Assembly: GCA_910588165.1 (NCBI GenBank)
Contig: CAJUOR010000052.1
Location: forward strand, 1-13,554
Direction of reading: 5' to 3'
DNA: 13,554 nt
From: an uncultured Thomasclavelia sp.
Lineage (GTDB): Bacteria > Bacillota_I > Bacilli_A > Erysipelotrichales > Coprobacillaceae
Shown one piece after another: positions 7,285 to 13,554 of this stretch; position 1 is the first letter of the stretch, and each line of letters opens with the position of its first letter. The position numbers and the translations under genes are program-made. The notes under the pieces were generated by a model. The model saw only the letters and a list, made by a program, of their open reading frames with translations. It was not told the DNA's origin and searched no databases.

Positions 7285-7314
7285 AAAAAAAGATGAGCAT
7301 TTAAGACTCATCTT
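7285..7314 (-). terminator. Intrinsic terminator of the acpS-xpt-GTPase/NYN cluster
   Basis: On the minus strand AAGATGAG pairs with CTCATCTT (8 bp, 9-nt loop), followed by a run of seven U. The stop codon of the GTPase gene (7303-7301) lies in the loop. Confidence 0.9.
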
Positions 7315-9877
7315 GATATTTTTTTACGCTTTCCAAAGGAAATTCATGACTTGGTTTTTGTTGATCTAAGAAATTTTTTAAATACGTCTTAGCGACATAA
7401 TTGACGTCCTGAATAAACTCTCTTGAAGAAATTCGCGCAGCTCCTTGACTACTGACAATCAATTGTTCCAAGGCATCGCTTGTAACAACGGCAATATCAA
7501 ATAAATCAGCCATTTCATGTGTCGCACGTTCAATAAACATATCAGCTGTTTGGGCTTCCTTAGTATAAACAATATAAATGTTATGATATTTCTCAACCGA
7601 ACCGGGATTTTCTTTGACTAGATAAGCATCAAATACCAAAATCAGCAGACATTGTTTATAGCCTTGGTAATTGCATAATGCGTCAATCAAACGGGCTCTT
7701 GCTACATCTAAATTTACTTTGGCTAAACTTGCAAATTCAGGCCAAGCATAAATGACATTATACCCATCAACAATGATACAACGCTGCTTTGCTTGATATT
7801 CGTACCGGTTTTGTTTCGGCTTCTTTTCATGACCTAAACGCTCTTTCCAATTAGTTTGTATCGGTCCGTAAGTTCTTTCAAAGATTTGAGATAAAGTCTT
7901 ATCATCGGTACTGATTGTCGCTTTTTGAGGGCGATAATTATTTTTGGGGATTTCTTTTTTAGGCCAACGAGCCTCTAAGTGCATTTTTTGATAGACTTTA
8001 TCATAGCTGACATTATATCCTGCACCTTGTTTACAGAAAATGGAATCACACGGATTATCTAAATCACCACAAGCATCATACTGCATTTCTGCCACAACTT
8101 TTTCTTGATGAAGACAAGGCTTATAACCGGAAAGCTCATATCCTAATTGCCCTTGACCTTTAGTATAAGTAATAAAAGTTGTCATATAACCTTGCATCTC
8201 ACTTACCGCAACCTCACCTGAAACAATCGTGCGTTGTAAATTGCTGTCGTCGACAATTTCATAAGTGCCGTGCATCTTTTCAATATCGAAAACAAGCCGA
8301 CTAAGACAAGTGGCAGGTAAAACAGCTTTAAAGCGATAATACGGCTCTAATAAAATATTTTGGGCGTGCATCAAACCTTGTCGTACAGCTCGATAAGTCG
8401 CTTGACGGAAATCCCCGCCCTCAGTATGTTTTAGATGGGCTTTTCCGATTAAAAGTGTTATTTTTACATCAGTCAGACTAGAACCTGTCAACACCCCAAC
8501 GTGTTCTTTTTCTTTAAGGTGTCCAATAATTAAATTTTGCCAATGTTTAGATAATTCGTCTTCCGAGCACTCACTTGCAATCACAATTCCTTTACCATTC
8601 TCTAAAGGTTCTAATAACAACTGAACTTCGGCATAATGGCGCAATGGTTCATAATGTCCCACACCTAATACTGATTTTGCAATAGTTTCTTTATATAATA
8701 CTTTGCCATGAGCAAAATCCACAGCTATTTTAAAGCGATCTAAAATCGTCTGTTTTAAAACTTCGATTTGAATATCGCCCATCAACTGCATACGAATTTC
8801 ATTCGTTTTGCGGTCATAGTTCACATGAAGCATCGGGTCTTCCTCCTCTAGTTGCTTCATATAAAGCAATGCCTGATTGATATCTATGCCCTCAGGTAGC
8901 ATCAAAGCATAATCCATACACGATTCCAAAACCGGTGTCGTTAACTTCTTGCCTTCCCCTAAAACATCACCGGCATAAATTTTCTTAAACCCTTTAACAG
9001 CTACAATCATTCCGGCGGTTGCCTTGGGAACAACCTCATATTTATCGCCACTATATACACGCAATTGATCGGCTTTCTCATCAGGCAAAACTGTATCCTT
9101 TACCTCTAATGCTCCACTTAAAATCTTCATATATGTCAAACGTGTATTTTGTTTATCATGCGTAATTTTAAAAACATTTGCACTAAATTGTTCGCTACGA
9201 CTAGGCATAGGCGTATAATTGACCAAAGCATCTAAAAGATTGGTAACACCTTCATTTTTTAAAGCCGAGCCAAAGAAACACGGAAATACAGTTCTATCCA
9301 TAACCGAATTAGCAATATCTTGGTATGTCAACTGTCCATCTTGCATATATTTTTCTAACAAGCTATCTGAGCATAAAGATATTTCTTCATGCAACAGACT
9401 TTCTTCTACCGCAAAATCAAGGCAATTCTCATCTAATTCTTTCTTTATATTTAAAATCAAGGCTTCTTTAGATGTTTCGGGCATATCCATTTTATTGACA
9501 AAAATCATGGTCGGCACACGATAATGGGCTAATAGCTGCCAAATTGTTTTAGTATGTGGTTGGACACCTTCACTGCCACTGATAATCAATACGGCCACAT
9601 CTAACACTTGTAGCACGCGCTCCATCTCGCTGGCAAAATCGACGTGACCTGGGGTATCTAATAGCGTCATATAACAATCTTTCCAAGTAAAAACAGCCTG
9701 TTTAGAGAAAATTGTAATCTTGCGGTTTCTTTCTAAGGTTTCATAATCAAGATAAGCATTTTGATGATCTACCCGACCTAATTGTTTTATTTTACCCGCA
9801 ACATAAAGCATGGCTTCTGATAAAGTTGTCTTACCCGCATCGACGTGAGCAAGATTTCCGATGACAATTCTTTTCAT
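7301..9877 (-). CDS. TetM/EF-G-like ribosomal GTPase fused to a C-terminal NYN (YacP/Rae1-type) endoribonuclease domain
   Basis: 858 residues from ATG 9877 (MKRIVIGNLAHVDAGKTT, like the TetM start). An in-frame TTG at 9901 lies inside xpt and has no SD. TetM-type proteins are about 640 residues; about 200 more follow here. GTPase motifs: AHVDAGKT (10-17), RKITI (52-56; the usual Gly is Lys53), DTPGH (74-78), NKMD (128-131). EF-G-like domains follow to about 640. The domain-IV loop that in TetM carries YSPVS is HLKHTEGG (481-488), so tetracycline protection is not expected. After a basic linker (about 650-698) comes a full NYN domain (about 699-850): VDGYNVIYAWPE, FDAY, TKEAQTAD, TSDALEQ and the QGA-R-SSRE ending. 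Conserved acids Asp704, Asp750, Asp779 and Asp801 are all present. Bacillus Rae1 (YacP) cuts mRNA in the ribosomal A site, so a ribosome-directed nuclease is the natural inference. It starts 4 bp after xpt with a weak SD (GGGA). Confidence 0.93.
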   Translation of the reverse strand: MKRIVIGNLAHVDAGKTTLSEAMLYVAGKIKQLGRVDHQNAYLDYETLERNRKITIFSKQAVFTWKDCYMTLLDTPGHVDFASEMERVLQVLDVAVLIISGSEGVQPHTKTIWQLLAHYRVPTMIFVNKMDMPETSKEALILNIKKELDENCLDFAVEESLLHEEISLCSDSLLEKYMQDGQLTYQDIANSVMDRTVFPCFFGSALKNEGVTNLLDALVNYTPMPSRSEQFSANVFKITHDKQNTRLTYMKILSGALEVKDTVLPDEKADQLRVYSGDKYEVVPKATAGMIVAVKGFKKIYAGDVLGEGKKLTTPVLESCMDYALMLPEGIDINQALLYMKQLEEEDPMLHVNYDRKTNEIRMQLMGDIQIEVLKQTILDRFKIAVDFAHGKVLYKETIAKSVLGVGHYEPLRHYAEVQLLLEPLENGKGIVIASECSEDELSKHWQNLIIGHLKEKEHVGVLTGSSLTDVKITLLIGKAHLKHTEGGDFRQATYRAVRQGLMHAQNILLEPYYRFKAVLPATCLSRLVFDIEKMHGTYEIVDDSNLQRTIVSGEVAVSEMQGYMTTFITYTKGQGQLGYELSGYKPCLHQEKVVAEMQYDACGDLDNPCDSIFCKQGAGYNVSYDKVYQKMHLEARWPKKEIPKNNYRPQKATISTDDKTLSQIFERTYGPIQTNWKERLGHEKKPKQNRYEYQAKQRCIIVDGYNVIYAWPEFASLAKVNLDVARARLIDALCNYQGYKQCLLILVFDAYLVKENPGSVEKYHNIYIVYTKEAQTADMFIERATHEMADLFDIAVVTSDALEQLIVSSQGAARISSREFIQDVNYVAKTYLKNFLDQQKPSHEFPLESVKKYQDES

Positions 9878-9881
9878 AAGC

Positions 9882-10463
9882 TTATCTTTTCCCAAATACA
9901 ATCTGATTAGTTTGCGGATCCATACTTTCGATAATCGCTAAAGAAAATAACGGAAGCCCCTTCTCACGCAATAAATCGCCACCATTTTGAAATGCTTTTT
10001 CAATCGCAATCCCAATACCTGATAGGCTTGCCTTTGCTTGATTGACGATATCAAGTAAGCCATTTAATGCCGAACCGCTAGCTAAGAAATCATCAATCAA
10101 TAAAACGTGATCGTTTTCATCTAAATAATCTTTGCTGATGACTAGATCATAATGGGTCTGATGGGTAAATGAAAAAATCTTAGCTTGATATAAATCTTGA
10201 CCTAAATTGCTTGTATGTCTTTTTTTGGCAAAGACTAAAGGAACTTTAAAGCGATAGGCAACCATCGTCGCAATCGCAATACCACTTGCCTCAATCGTTA
10301 AAACTTTGGTAATCGGACAATCTTTAAATTTGGCATAAAATAATTCTGACATATCGTTAAGTAATTGAACATCAATCTGATGATTTAAGAATTGATCTAC
10401 CTTTAATACCTCCTTAGATTTAACTAAACCTTCTTGTATGATTTTTTGTTCCAAACAATTCAT
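9882..10463 (-). CDS. xpt: Xanthine phosphoribosyltransferase
   Basis: 193 residues. Cytosolic purine-salvage enzyme converting xanthine plus PRPP to XMP and pyrophosphate. It matches the Xpt family along its length: LKVDQFLNHQID near the N-terminus (20-31), the TIEASGIA loop (56-63), and the PRPP-binding VLLIDDFLASGSA (120-132), followed by GIGIAIEKAFQ-G. The start is ATG 10463, 7 nt after AAGGAGG (10477-10471). A TTG two codons upstream is in frame but only a base or so from the SD. The acpS stop is 2 bp before this ATG, so the two are translationally coupled. In many Firmicutes xpt has its own purine riboswitch; here there is no room for one and none is seen in front of acpS. The GTPase/NYN gene follows 4 bp later. 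Confidence 0.95.
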   Translation of the reverse strand: MNCLEQKIIQEGLVKSKEVLKVDQFLNHQIDVQLLNDMSELFYAKFKDCPITKVLTIEASGIAIATMVAYRFKVPLVFAKKRHTSNLGQDLYQAKIFSFTHQTHYDLVISKDYLDENDHVLLIDDFLASGSALNGLLDIVNQAKASLSGIGIAIEKAFQNGGDLLREKGLPLFSLAIIESMDPQTNQIVFGKR

Positions 10464-10465
10464 TT

Positions 10466-10804
10466 TCAATCCTCCTTTTCAATGACGACAAAGGCCACAG
10501 CTATATCTTTTTCGTGACTGATAGAGATATGAGCCGGACTGTTGGTAAAATATGGACACCCTGAAGCGTCATTGAGAACTTCAATGTCTTGGAAACTTAT
10601 TTGACCAATCCCTTGATGATTAGCTTTCATAAAGGCTTCTTTTGCCGCAAAGCGCCCGCCTAAAAATTCTCGTTGACCTTGGGGAGTTTGAATTTCATCA
10701 AAAACAGCCAATTCTTTAGGGGTTAAAACTCTTTCAATAAAATGACGATGGGATAAATTCAACCGTGCCAATTGCACGACATCTGTACCGATTCCTCGAA
10801 TCAT
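10466..10804 (-). CDS. acpS: Holo-[acyl-carrier-protein] synthase
   Basis: 112 residues, normal for AcpS. It transfers 4'-phosphopantetheine from CoA to acyl carrier protein, activating it for fatty acid synthesis. Visible motifs: GIGTDVVQLAR with Mg-binding Asp8, GGRFAAKEAFMKA (49-61, with Glu56 and Lys60), and SISH (94-97). The start MIRGIGTD is the canonical AcpS N-terminus, yet no Shine-Dalgarno precedes ATG 10804: the upstream bases are the U-tract of a terminator. Translation may be leaderless or by re-initiation, or expression may be low. It overlaps the Shine-Dalgarno of xpt, since its last codons AAG GAG GAT form that site. Confidence 0.95.
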   Translation of the reverse strand: MIRGIGTDVVQLARLNLSHRHFIERVLTPKELAVFDEIQTPQGQREFLGGRFAAKEAFMKANHQGIGQISFQDIEVLNDASGCPYFTNSPAHISISHEKDIAVAFVVIEKED

Positions 10805-10810
10805 TGATAC

Positions 10811-10838
10811 AAAAAAATAAACGCCAGAGCGTTTATTT
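10811..10838 (-). terminator. Intrinsic terminator between the PIYG-repeat protein gene and acpS
   Basis: On the minus strand AATAAACGC pairs with GCGTTTATT (9-10 bp) around a TCTG tetraloop, followed by a run of U. The stop codon of the upstream gene (10835-10833) is part of the 5' arm, and the U-tract ends 6 nt before the acpS ATG. Confidence 0.88.
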
Positions 10839-11546
10839 ATCCTCGTCCTTGAACTTCCTTTCGTACAAACTCATAAGTTCATCTAAGGTCATCGCATCAT
10901 CAATTTCATCAATTAAACTAGGCTCTTCGGACTTCATATTAGAAAAATCAAATTGAAATTCACCGGTTCTTTTTTCAACAAGTTTCAGTTGATTTTCTTC
11001 TTCTTGAATAATACTTGCGATATTACGCAAATCTTCTGTTACAGACTCAGGCTCTTTATTGACCTTTGTCGCTTTTTGAGAACGACGTTTACTTGCAACA
11101 GGTGTTTCTACTCTTTCTTCCTCTTCCTCTACAACATGTGTACCGTAAATCGGACTGATAACAGGAACTAATTGATCCTCAATCGGTTTTTGTGAAGTTT
11201 TTTTCTTAGGTGTTGAAACTTGCTTTGCCTTATTAGACTGCGGTTCTTCCTTACGACCATAAATCGGTGAAATGACTTCACTCATCTGATAACCCGGTTC
11301 CATTTTCGGACGTGGTGCATATGTTGATTTAACTTTTTTTGTTACTGAAGATGTAGGTGCTGTTGAAGCGGCAGGTGTAGGCGCTGCCTTAATAGCTTCT
11401 CCTAACTTTTCAAAACCTTCATCAAATTCATCACCGTAAATCAGCGGTGTACTAAACTTTTCTTTACGTCTTTGTTCCACAATAGGATCTACTTTTTCTT
11501 CTACGGGAACAGAAACAGTCTTTTTAAATATATCTTTTAAAGCCAC
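10833..11546 (-). CDS. Disordered charged protein with repeated PIYG motifs, unknown function
   Basis: 237 residues that I cannot assign to a named family. It has no membrane helix or signal peptide and is rich in K, E, S, P and T, so probably mostly unstructured and cytosolic. A short motif recurs: STPLIYGDE (32-40), EVISPIYGRK (90-99) and PVISPIYGTH (128-137), each in low-complexity sequence, which suggests linear peptide motifs that bind a partner. Better-ordered segments are the N-terminal MALKDIFKK and a C-terminal acidic helix (about 168-237) with the ending TLDELMSLYERKFKDE, a possible second binding element. Start GTG 11546, with AGGAGG at 8 nt. It has a likely promoter of its own and a strong terminator, with acpS next. 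It could be a scaffold or cell-cycle adaptor, but nothing proves that. Confidence 0.82.
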   Translation of the reverse strand: MALKDIFKKTVSVPVEEKVDPIVEQRRKEKFSTPLIYGDEFDEGFEKLGEAIKAAPTPAASTAPTSSVTKKVKSTYAPRPKMEPGYQMSEVISPIYGRKEEPQSNKAKQVSTPKKKTSQKPIEDQLVPVISPIYGTHVVEEEEERVETPVASKRRSQKATKVNKEPESVTEDLRNIASIIQEEENQLKLVEKRTGEFQFDFSNMKSEEPSLIDEIDDAMTLDELMSLYERKFKDEDK

Positions 11547-11587
11547 AGCGATTACCTCCTAACTTGAAATCCAAAATATTTTTTATC

Positions 11588-11615
11588 CATATATATCATA
11601 TCATAATTTAGACAA
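11588..11615 (-). promoter_or_regulatory. Possible promoter of the PIYG-repeat protein gene
   Basis: On the minus strand -35 TTGTCT (11615-11610), 16-nt spacer, -10 TATATG (11593-11588). The area is a TATGATATGATATATATG run, so the exact -10 is uncertain. The rest of the gap from 11547 to 11678 is A/T-rich without a clear terminator for the thioredoxin gene. Confidence 0.4.
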
Positions 11616-11678
11616 ATATGCTTCTTTTTTCGTATTTTTTTAACTTTTTTCTTTAGTATTTACAAATTGTGACAACTA

Positions 11679-11999
11679 CTAATTCAATCCATCGATAAAT
11701 TCTTCAATTTCATGTCTAGTTTTTCTAAATTTTGATACAAAGCGTCCGATTTCTACACCTTGATCATAAGCCACAAATGATGGAATTCCCATAACATCCA
11801 TCTCTTTGCATAAATCTAAAAGCTCATCACGATCAATCTGGTAATATTTGAAACTTGGACGTGCCTTTGCTACTTCTCCGATAAACGGTTTAATGAAAAT
11901 ACAATCAGGACACCATGTGGCTGTTACTAAAATAATACAACGTTCTTCGATTGCTTTTTTATATTCTTCAACTGTATGTAGATTGATAAATTGATCCAT
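11679..11999 (-). CDS. ytpP: Thioredoxin-like protein, YtpP type
   Basis: 106 residues, cytosolic thioredoxin fold. The redox centre is ATWCPDC (Cys30 and Cys33) instead of the WCGPC of classical thioredoxin, and the cis-proline is in GIPSF (Pro73). The stretch YYQIDRDELLDLCKEMDVMGIPSF and the following GRFVSK-RKT-EIEEFI fit Bacillus YtpP closely. YtpP-type proteins act as thiol-disulfide reductants, with reported links to bacillithiol-protein disulfides; which thiol cofactor is used here is unknown. Its AAGGAGG overlaps the trmB stop region, with the ATG 14 bp past the trmB stop, so the two are co-transcribed. YtpP and TrmB genes lie near each other in Bacillus too, from memory. Confidence 0.88.
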   Translation of the reverse strand: MDQFINLHTVEEYKKAIEERCIILVTATWCPDCIFIKPFIGEVAKARPSFKYYQIDRDELLDLCKEMDVMGIPSFVAYDQGVEIGRFVSKFRKTRHEIEEFIDGLN

Positions 12000-12013
12000 T
12001 TTACTTTTCCTCC

Positions 12014-12655
12014 TTATTTAAAACGTGCTACTAATTGATAAATCGGTCCATTCACACTAAATTTACGCTCATATTCTGTCATAATATTACCTTCCGCATA
12101 CTCGCTATGGTGTAAATCCAAACTAACTCGTTCAAAATCCATAGGATATTGGTTCATAGACATTAAACTGAATTCAAATAATATTCGATTATCTGTCTTT
12201 TGTTCAATGCCCCCTTGTTTAACTAAGATATGTTCATAAATAGCTAGATAATCCTTATAAACCAAACGACGCTTGTAATGTCTTGTCTTAGGCCATGGGT
12301 CAGAGAAATTCAAGTAAATGCGCTCAACTTCGCCTTCTGCGAAAATATCCTTTAAATCAATCGCATCAGCTCTAATTAGACGTAAATTACTGATATATTC
12401 CTCCTCTAAAATCTTTTTTAATGCTACATATAAAACACTATCATATTTCTCAATTCCTATAAAATTAATATTTGGATATTTTTTAGCCATACCAATCATG
12501 AAATCGCCTTTCCCCATGCCGATTTCAATATGTAAAGGTTGTTTCTTATCGAATTGCTCCTGCATTTTACTTTTCCACTCACTAGGCTGAATGATGACAT
12601 ACTCAGGATGAGCATTTAAAAAATCAGTCGCTTCAGGTTTCTTTCTTAATCGCAT
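12014..12655 (-). CDS. trmB: tRNA (guanine-N7-)-methyltransferase
   Basis: 213 residues, the same length as Bacillus TrmB. SAM-dependent enzyme making m7G46 in the tRNA variable loop. Motifs: the basic N-terminus MRLRKKP, SAM-binding EIGMGKGDF (44-52), IGIEK (67-70), the family signature LNFSDPWPK-RH-KRRL (115-131), TDN-LFEFSL (154-163) and the C-terminal TEYERKF (193-199). ATG 12655 is chosen because GGAGG (12665-12661) is 5 nt upstream and the protein then begins like its relatives. A longer frame from ATG 12667 would start over that SD. First gene of a two-gene operon with the YtpP-like thioredoxin. Confidence 0.96.
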   Translation of the reverse strand: MRLRKKPEATDFLNAHPEYVIIQPSEWKSKMQEQFDKKQPLHIEIGMGKGDFMIGMAKKYPNINFIGIEKYDSVLYVALKKILEEEYISNLRLIRADAIDLKDIFAEGEVERIYLNFSDPWPKTRHYKRRLVYKDYLAIYEHILVKQGGIEQKTDNRILFEFSLMSMNQYPMDFERVSLDLHHSEYAEGNIMTEYERKFSVNGPIYQLVARFK

Positions 12656-12676
12656 AATAACCTCCATTTCTTATCC

Positions 12677-12705
12677 ATTATAGCACTATTTCAACTACTA
12701 AACAA
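12677..12705 (-). promoter_or_regulatory. Promoter of trmB-ytpP
   Basis: On the minus strand -35 TTGTTT (12705-12700), 17-nt spacer, -10 TATAAT (12682-12677) preceded by TGC (extended -10). The expected start is near 12670, about 15 nt before the ATG. Confidence 0.8.
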
Positions 12706-12750
12706 CGCTTATTTGTGTAATTCTAAAATGATATTTGAAGATTTTACAAA

Positions 12751-13470
12751 TCAACAGTTTTTATGTAGACTAGCGATATTCAGAATTTCCATTTCTTCTT
12801 TTGTCAACTCGCGATATTCCCCTAATTTTAAATTAGGATCCAATTTCAATCCCTTCATCTCCAAGCGTTTAAGGTAGACTACTTTATTACCGACTGCCTC
12901 AAACATCAGCTTCACTTGATGAAATTTGCCCTCTGTAATTGTAATATAAGCCTCTTTTTCATTGATGTACTCTAAGACAGCCGGTTTACAATGATGCCCT
13001 GATGAAATAACCAAGCCTTCCGCAAAGCGTTTGATATCTTCTTGCTTACCTACCTTTTCAAGTTTAGCATAATATTTTTTTGAGGCATTTTTACTTGGAA
13101 ACAATAATTCTCTAGCTAATATCCCATCATTTGTCAATAGCATCAGTCCTTCTGTGTCTTTATCTAAACGACCCACAGGATAAATATGATAATGCTCATA
13201 GCCTTTTACTAAATCCACAACTGTTTGGTGTACTTTATCTTCGGTTGCACTAATAACACCTTGCGGTTTATTCATCATAATATAAACAAACGGTTTATAG
13301 ACTGCCAGTTCATCACAAATCTTCACTTCGTCTTTTTCCGGTTCTAATCTAAAGTCATCTTTTTTGATGACAACCCCATTGATTTGGACTTGTCCTTTGC
13401 GAATTAACAGCTTAACATCTTTTCTTGAACCATAGCCTAAATTTGCCAACATTTTATCTAATCTCATCAT
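12751..13470 (-). CDS. rRNA pseudouridine synthase, RsuA/RluB family
   Basis: 239 residues. An N-terminal S4 RNA-binding domain (MRLDKMLANLGYGSRKDVKL through NG) is followed by the catalytic domain: MMNKPQGVISAT (65-76), PVGRLDKDTEGLMLLTNDG (98-116) with catalytic Asp103, and the K-Y-A/TEGKFHQVKLMF region (132-190). The size and S4 domain fit the small-subunit enzyme that makes pseudouridine 516 in 16S rRNA (RsuA), but RluB/RluE-like relatives are not excluded. ATG 13470 is preceded by GAGGTGAT, a long anti-SD match; a GTG at 13479 lies inside that site and is less likely. It is probably transcribed from its own promoter directly after an upstream terminator. No convincing terminator follows before the trmB promoter. 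Confidence 0.93.
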   Translation of the reverse strand: MMRLDKMLANLGYGSRKDVKLLIRKGQVQINGVVIKKDDFRLEPEKDEVKICDELAVYKPFVYIMMNKPQGVISATEDKVHQTVVDLVKGYEHYHIYPVGRLDKDTEGLMLLTNDGILARELLFPSKNASKKYYAKLEKVGKQEDIKRFAEGLVISSGHHCKPAVLEYINEKEAYITITEGKFHQVKLMFEAVGNKVVYLKRLEMKGLKLDPNLKLGEYRELTKEEMEILNIASLHKNC

Positions 13471-13496
13471 GTTAATCACCTCATTTAATCCTTTTC

Positions 13497-13505
13497 ATTA
13501 TAACA
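13497..13505 (-). promoter_or_regulatory. Extended -10 promoter of the pseudouridine synthase gene
   Basis: The minus strand reads TGTTATAAT, a perfect extended -10. The -35 position falls inside the upstream terminator stem (GGGGCA at 17 nt), so initiation must rely on the extended -10. Confidence 0.7.
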
Positions 13506-13507
13506 TA

Positions 13508-13532
13508 AAAAATCGGGATTGCCCCGATTTTT
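13508..13532 (-). terminator. Terminator of the gene beyond the right edge (works both ways)
   Basis: AAAAATCGGG (13508-13517) and CCCGATTTTT (13523-13532) form a perfect 10-bp stem with a 5-nt loop. On the minus strand it ends in UUUUUU, so it terminates a leftward gene lying outside the window. The 22 bases to the right edge show no recognisable feature. Confidence 0.88.
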
Positions 13533-13554
13533 GACTACTTCTGTTTAAAAGTAC

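Noticed and set aside
9219..9524. Plus-strand frame of 101 codons opposite the GTPase gene
   Set aside because: Antisense to conserved GTPase sequence; no family resemblance.
7301..9877. Tetracycline resistance gene tet(M)-type call
   Set aside because: The drug-site loop is replaced and an extra nuclease domain is present; the general TetM/EF-G resemblance alone does not support resistance.
10464..10600. Purine riboswitch in front of xpt
   Set aside because: xpt starts 2 bp after acpS, the preceding DNA is acpS coding sequence, and no aptamer-like pattern was seen.
10765..11171. Two plus-strand frames overlapping acpS and the PIYG-repeat gene
   Set aside because: Antisense shadows; both cross regions explained by genes with good starts or conserved motifs on the minus strand.
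12318..12590. Plus-strand frame of 90 codons inside trmB
   Set aside because: Antisense to the conserved SAM-binding part of TrmB.
12700..12750. Hairpin GATTTG/CAAAT after the pseudouridine synthase as a terminator
   Set aside because: Only 5-6 A/T pairs with a poor U-tract; too weak to call.

Overview
The window looks like chromosomal DNA of a low-GC Gram-positive bacterium (Firmicutes/Bacillota). It is AT-rich and has strong GGAGG-type ribosome binding sites, TATAAT promoters, U-tailed hairpin terminators and HrcA/CIRCE heat-shock control. Its gene set (YtpP-type thioredoxin, TrmB, Xpt, AcpS, a NYN/YacP nuclease domain) is typical of the phylum. The protein sequences suggest the Erysipelotrichia or a neighbouring class; this placement is an impression, not a proof. 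Almost everything is read from the minus strand, so biological order runs from right to left.

From the right edge: a terminator of an outside gene (about 13508-13532) is followed by an RsuA-type rRNA pseudouridine synthase (12751-13470). Next come trmB (tRNA m7G46 methyltransferase) and a YtpP-like thioredoxin, co-transcribed from a strong promoter at about 12690. A disordered protein of unknown function (10833-11546) carries repeated (S)PIYG motifs. Its stop codon sits inside an intrinsic terminator, and only bases after that terminator begin the tight cluster acpS - xpt - translation GTPase (7301-10804).

The GTPase is the most interesting gene. It is a TetM/EF-G-like ribosome-binding GTPase whose C-terminus is fused to a complete NYN domain of the YacP/Rae1 type, the family of a known ribosome A-site mRNA endonuclease. 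It does not look like a true tetracycline-resistance protein, because the TetM domain-IV loop is replaced.

Further left is a second operon (4686-7199): a monoacylglycerol-lipase-like hydrolase, a cyclophilin-type protein with a partly degenerate active site, and a membrane-anchored protein with a class A beta-lactamase fold in which all three catalytic motifs appear lost. It converges on a plus-strand peptidoglycan/polysaccharide deacetylase (3211-4647) and shares a bidirectional terminator with it. A small lysine-rich single-pass membrane protein (2864-3073) is divergent from the deacetylase. The left end is clpB with two CIRCE operators around its promoter. Immediately after the clpB stop, the sequence resembles the left end of an IS3-family insertion sequence running out of the window.

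Functionally the right half is about translation (rRNA and tRNA modification, ribosome GTPase/nuclease) with some metabolism. The middle is about envelope and lipid chemistry, and the left end about proteostasis. No CRISPR array, tRNA, rRNA or prophage genes were seen, and no gene-free stretch exceeds 300 bases.
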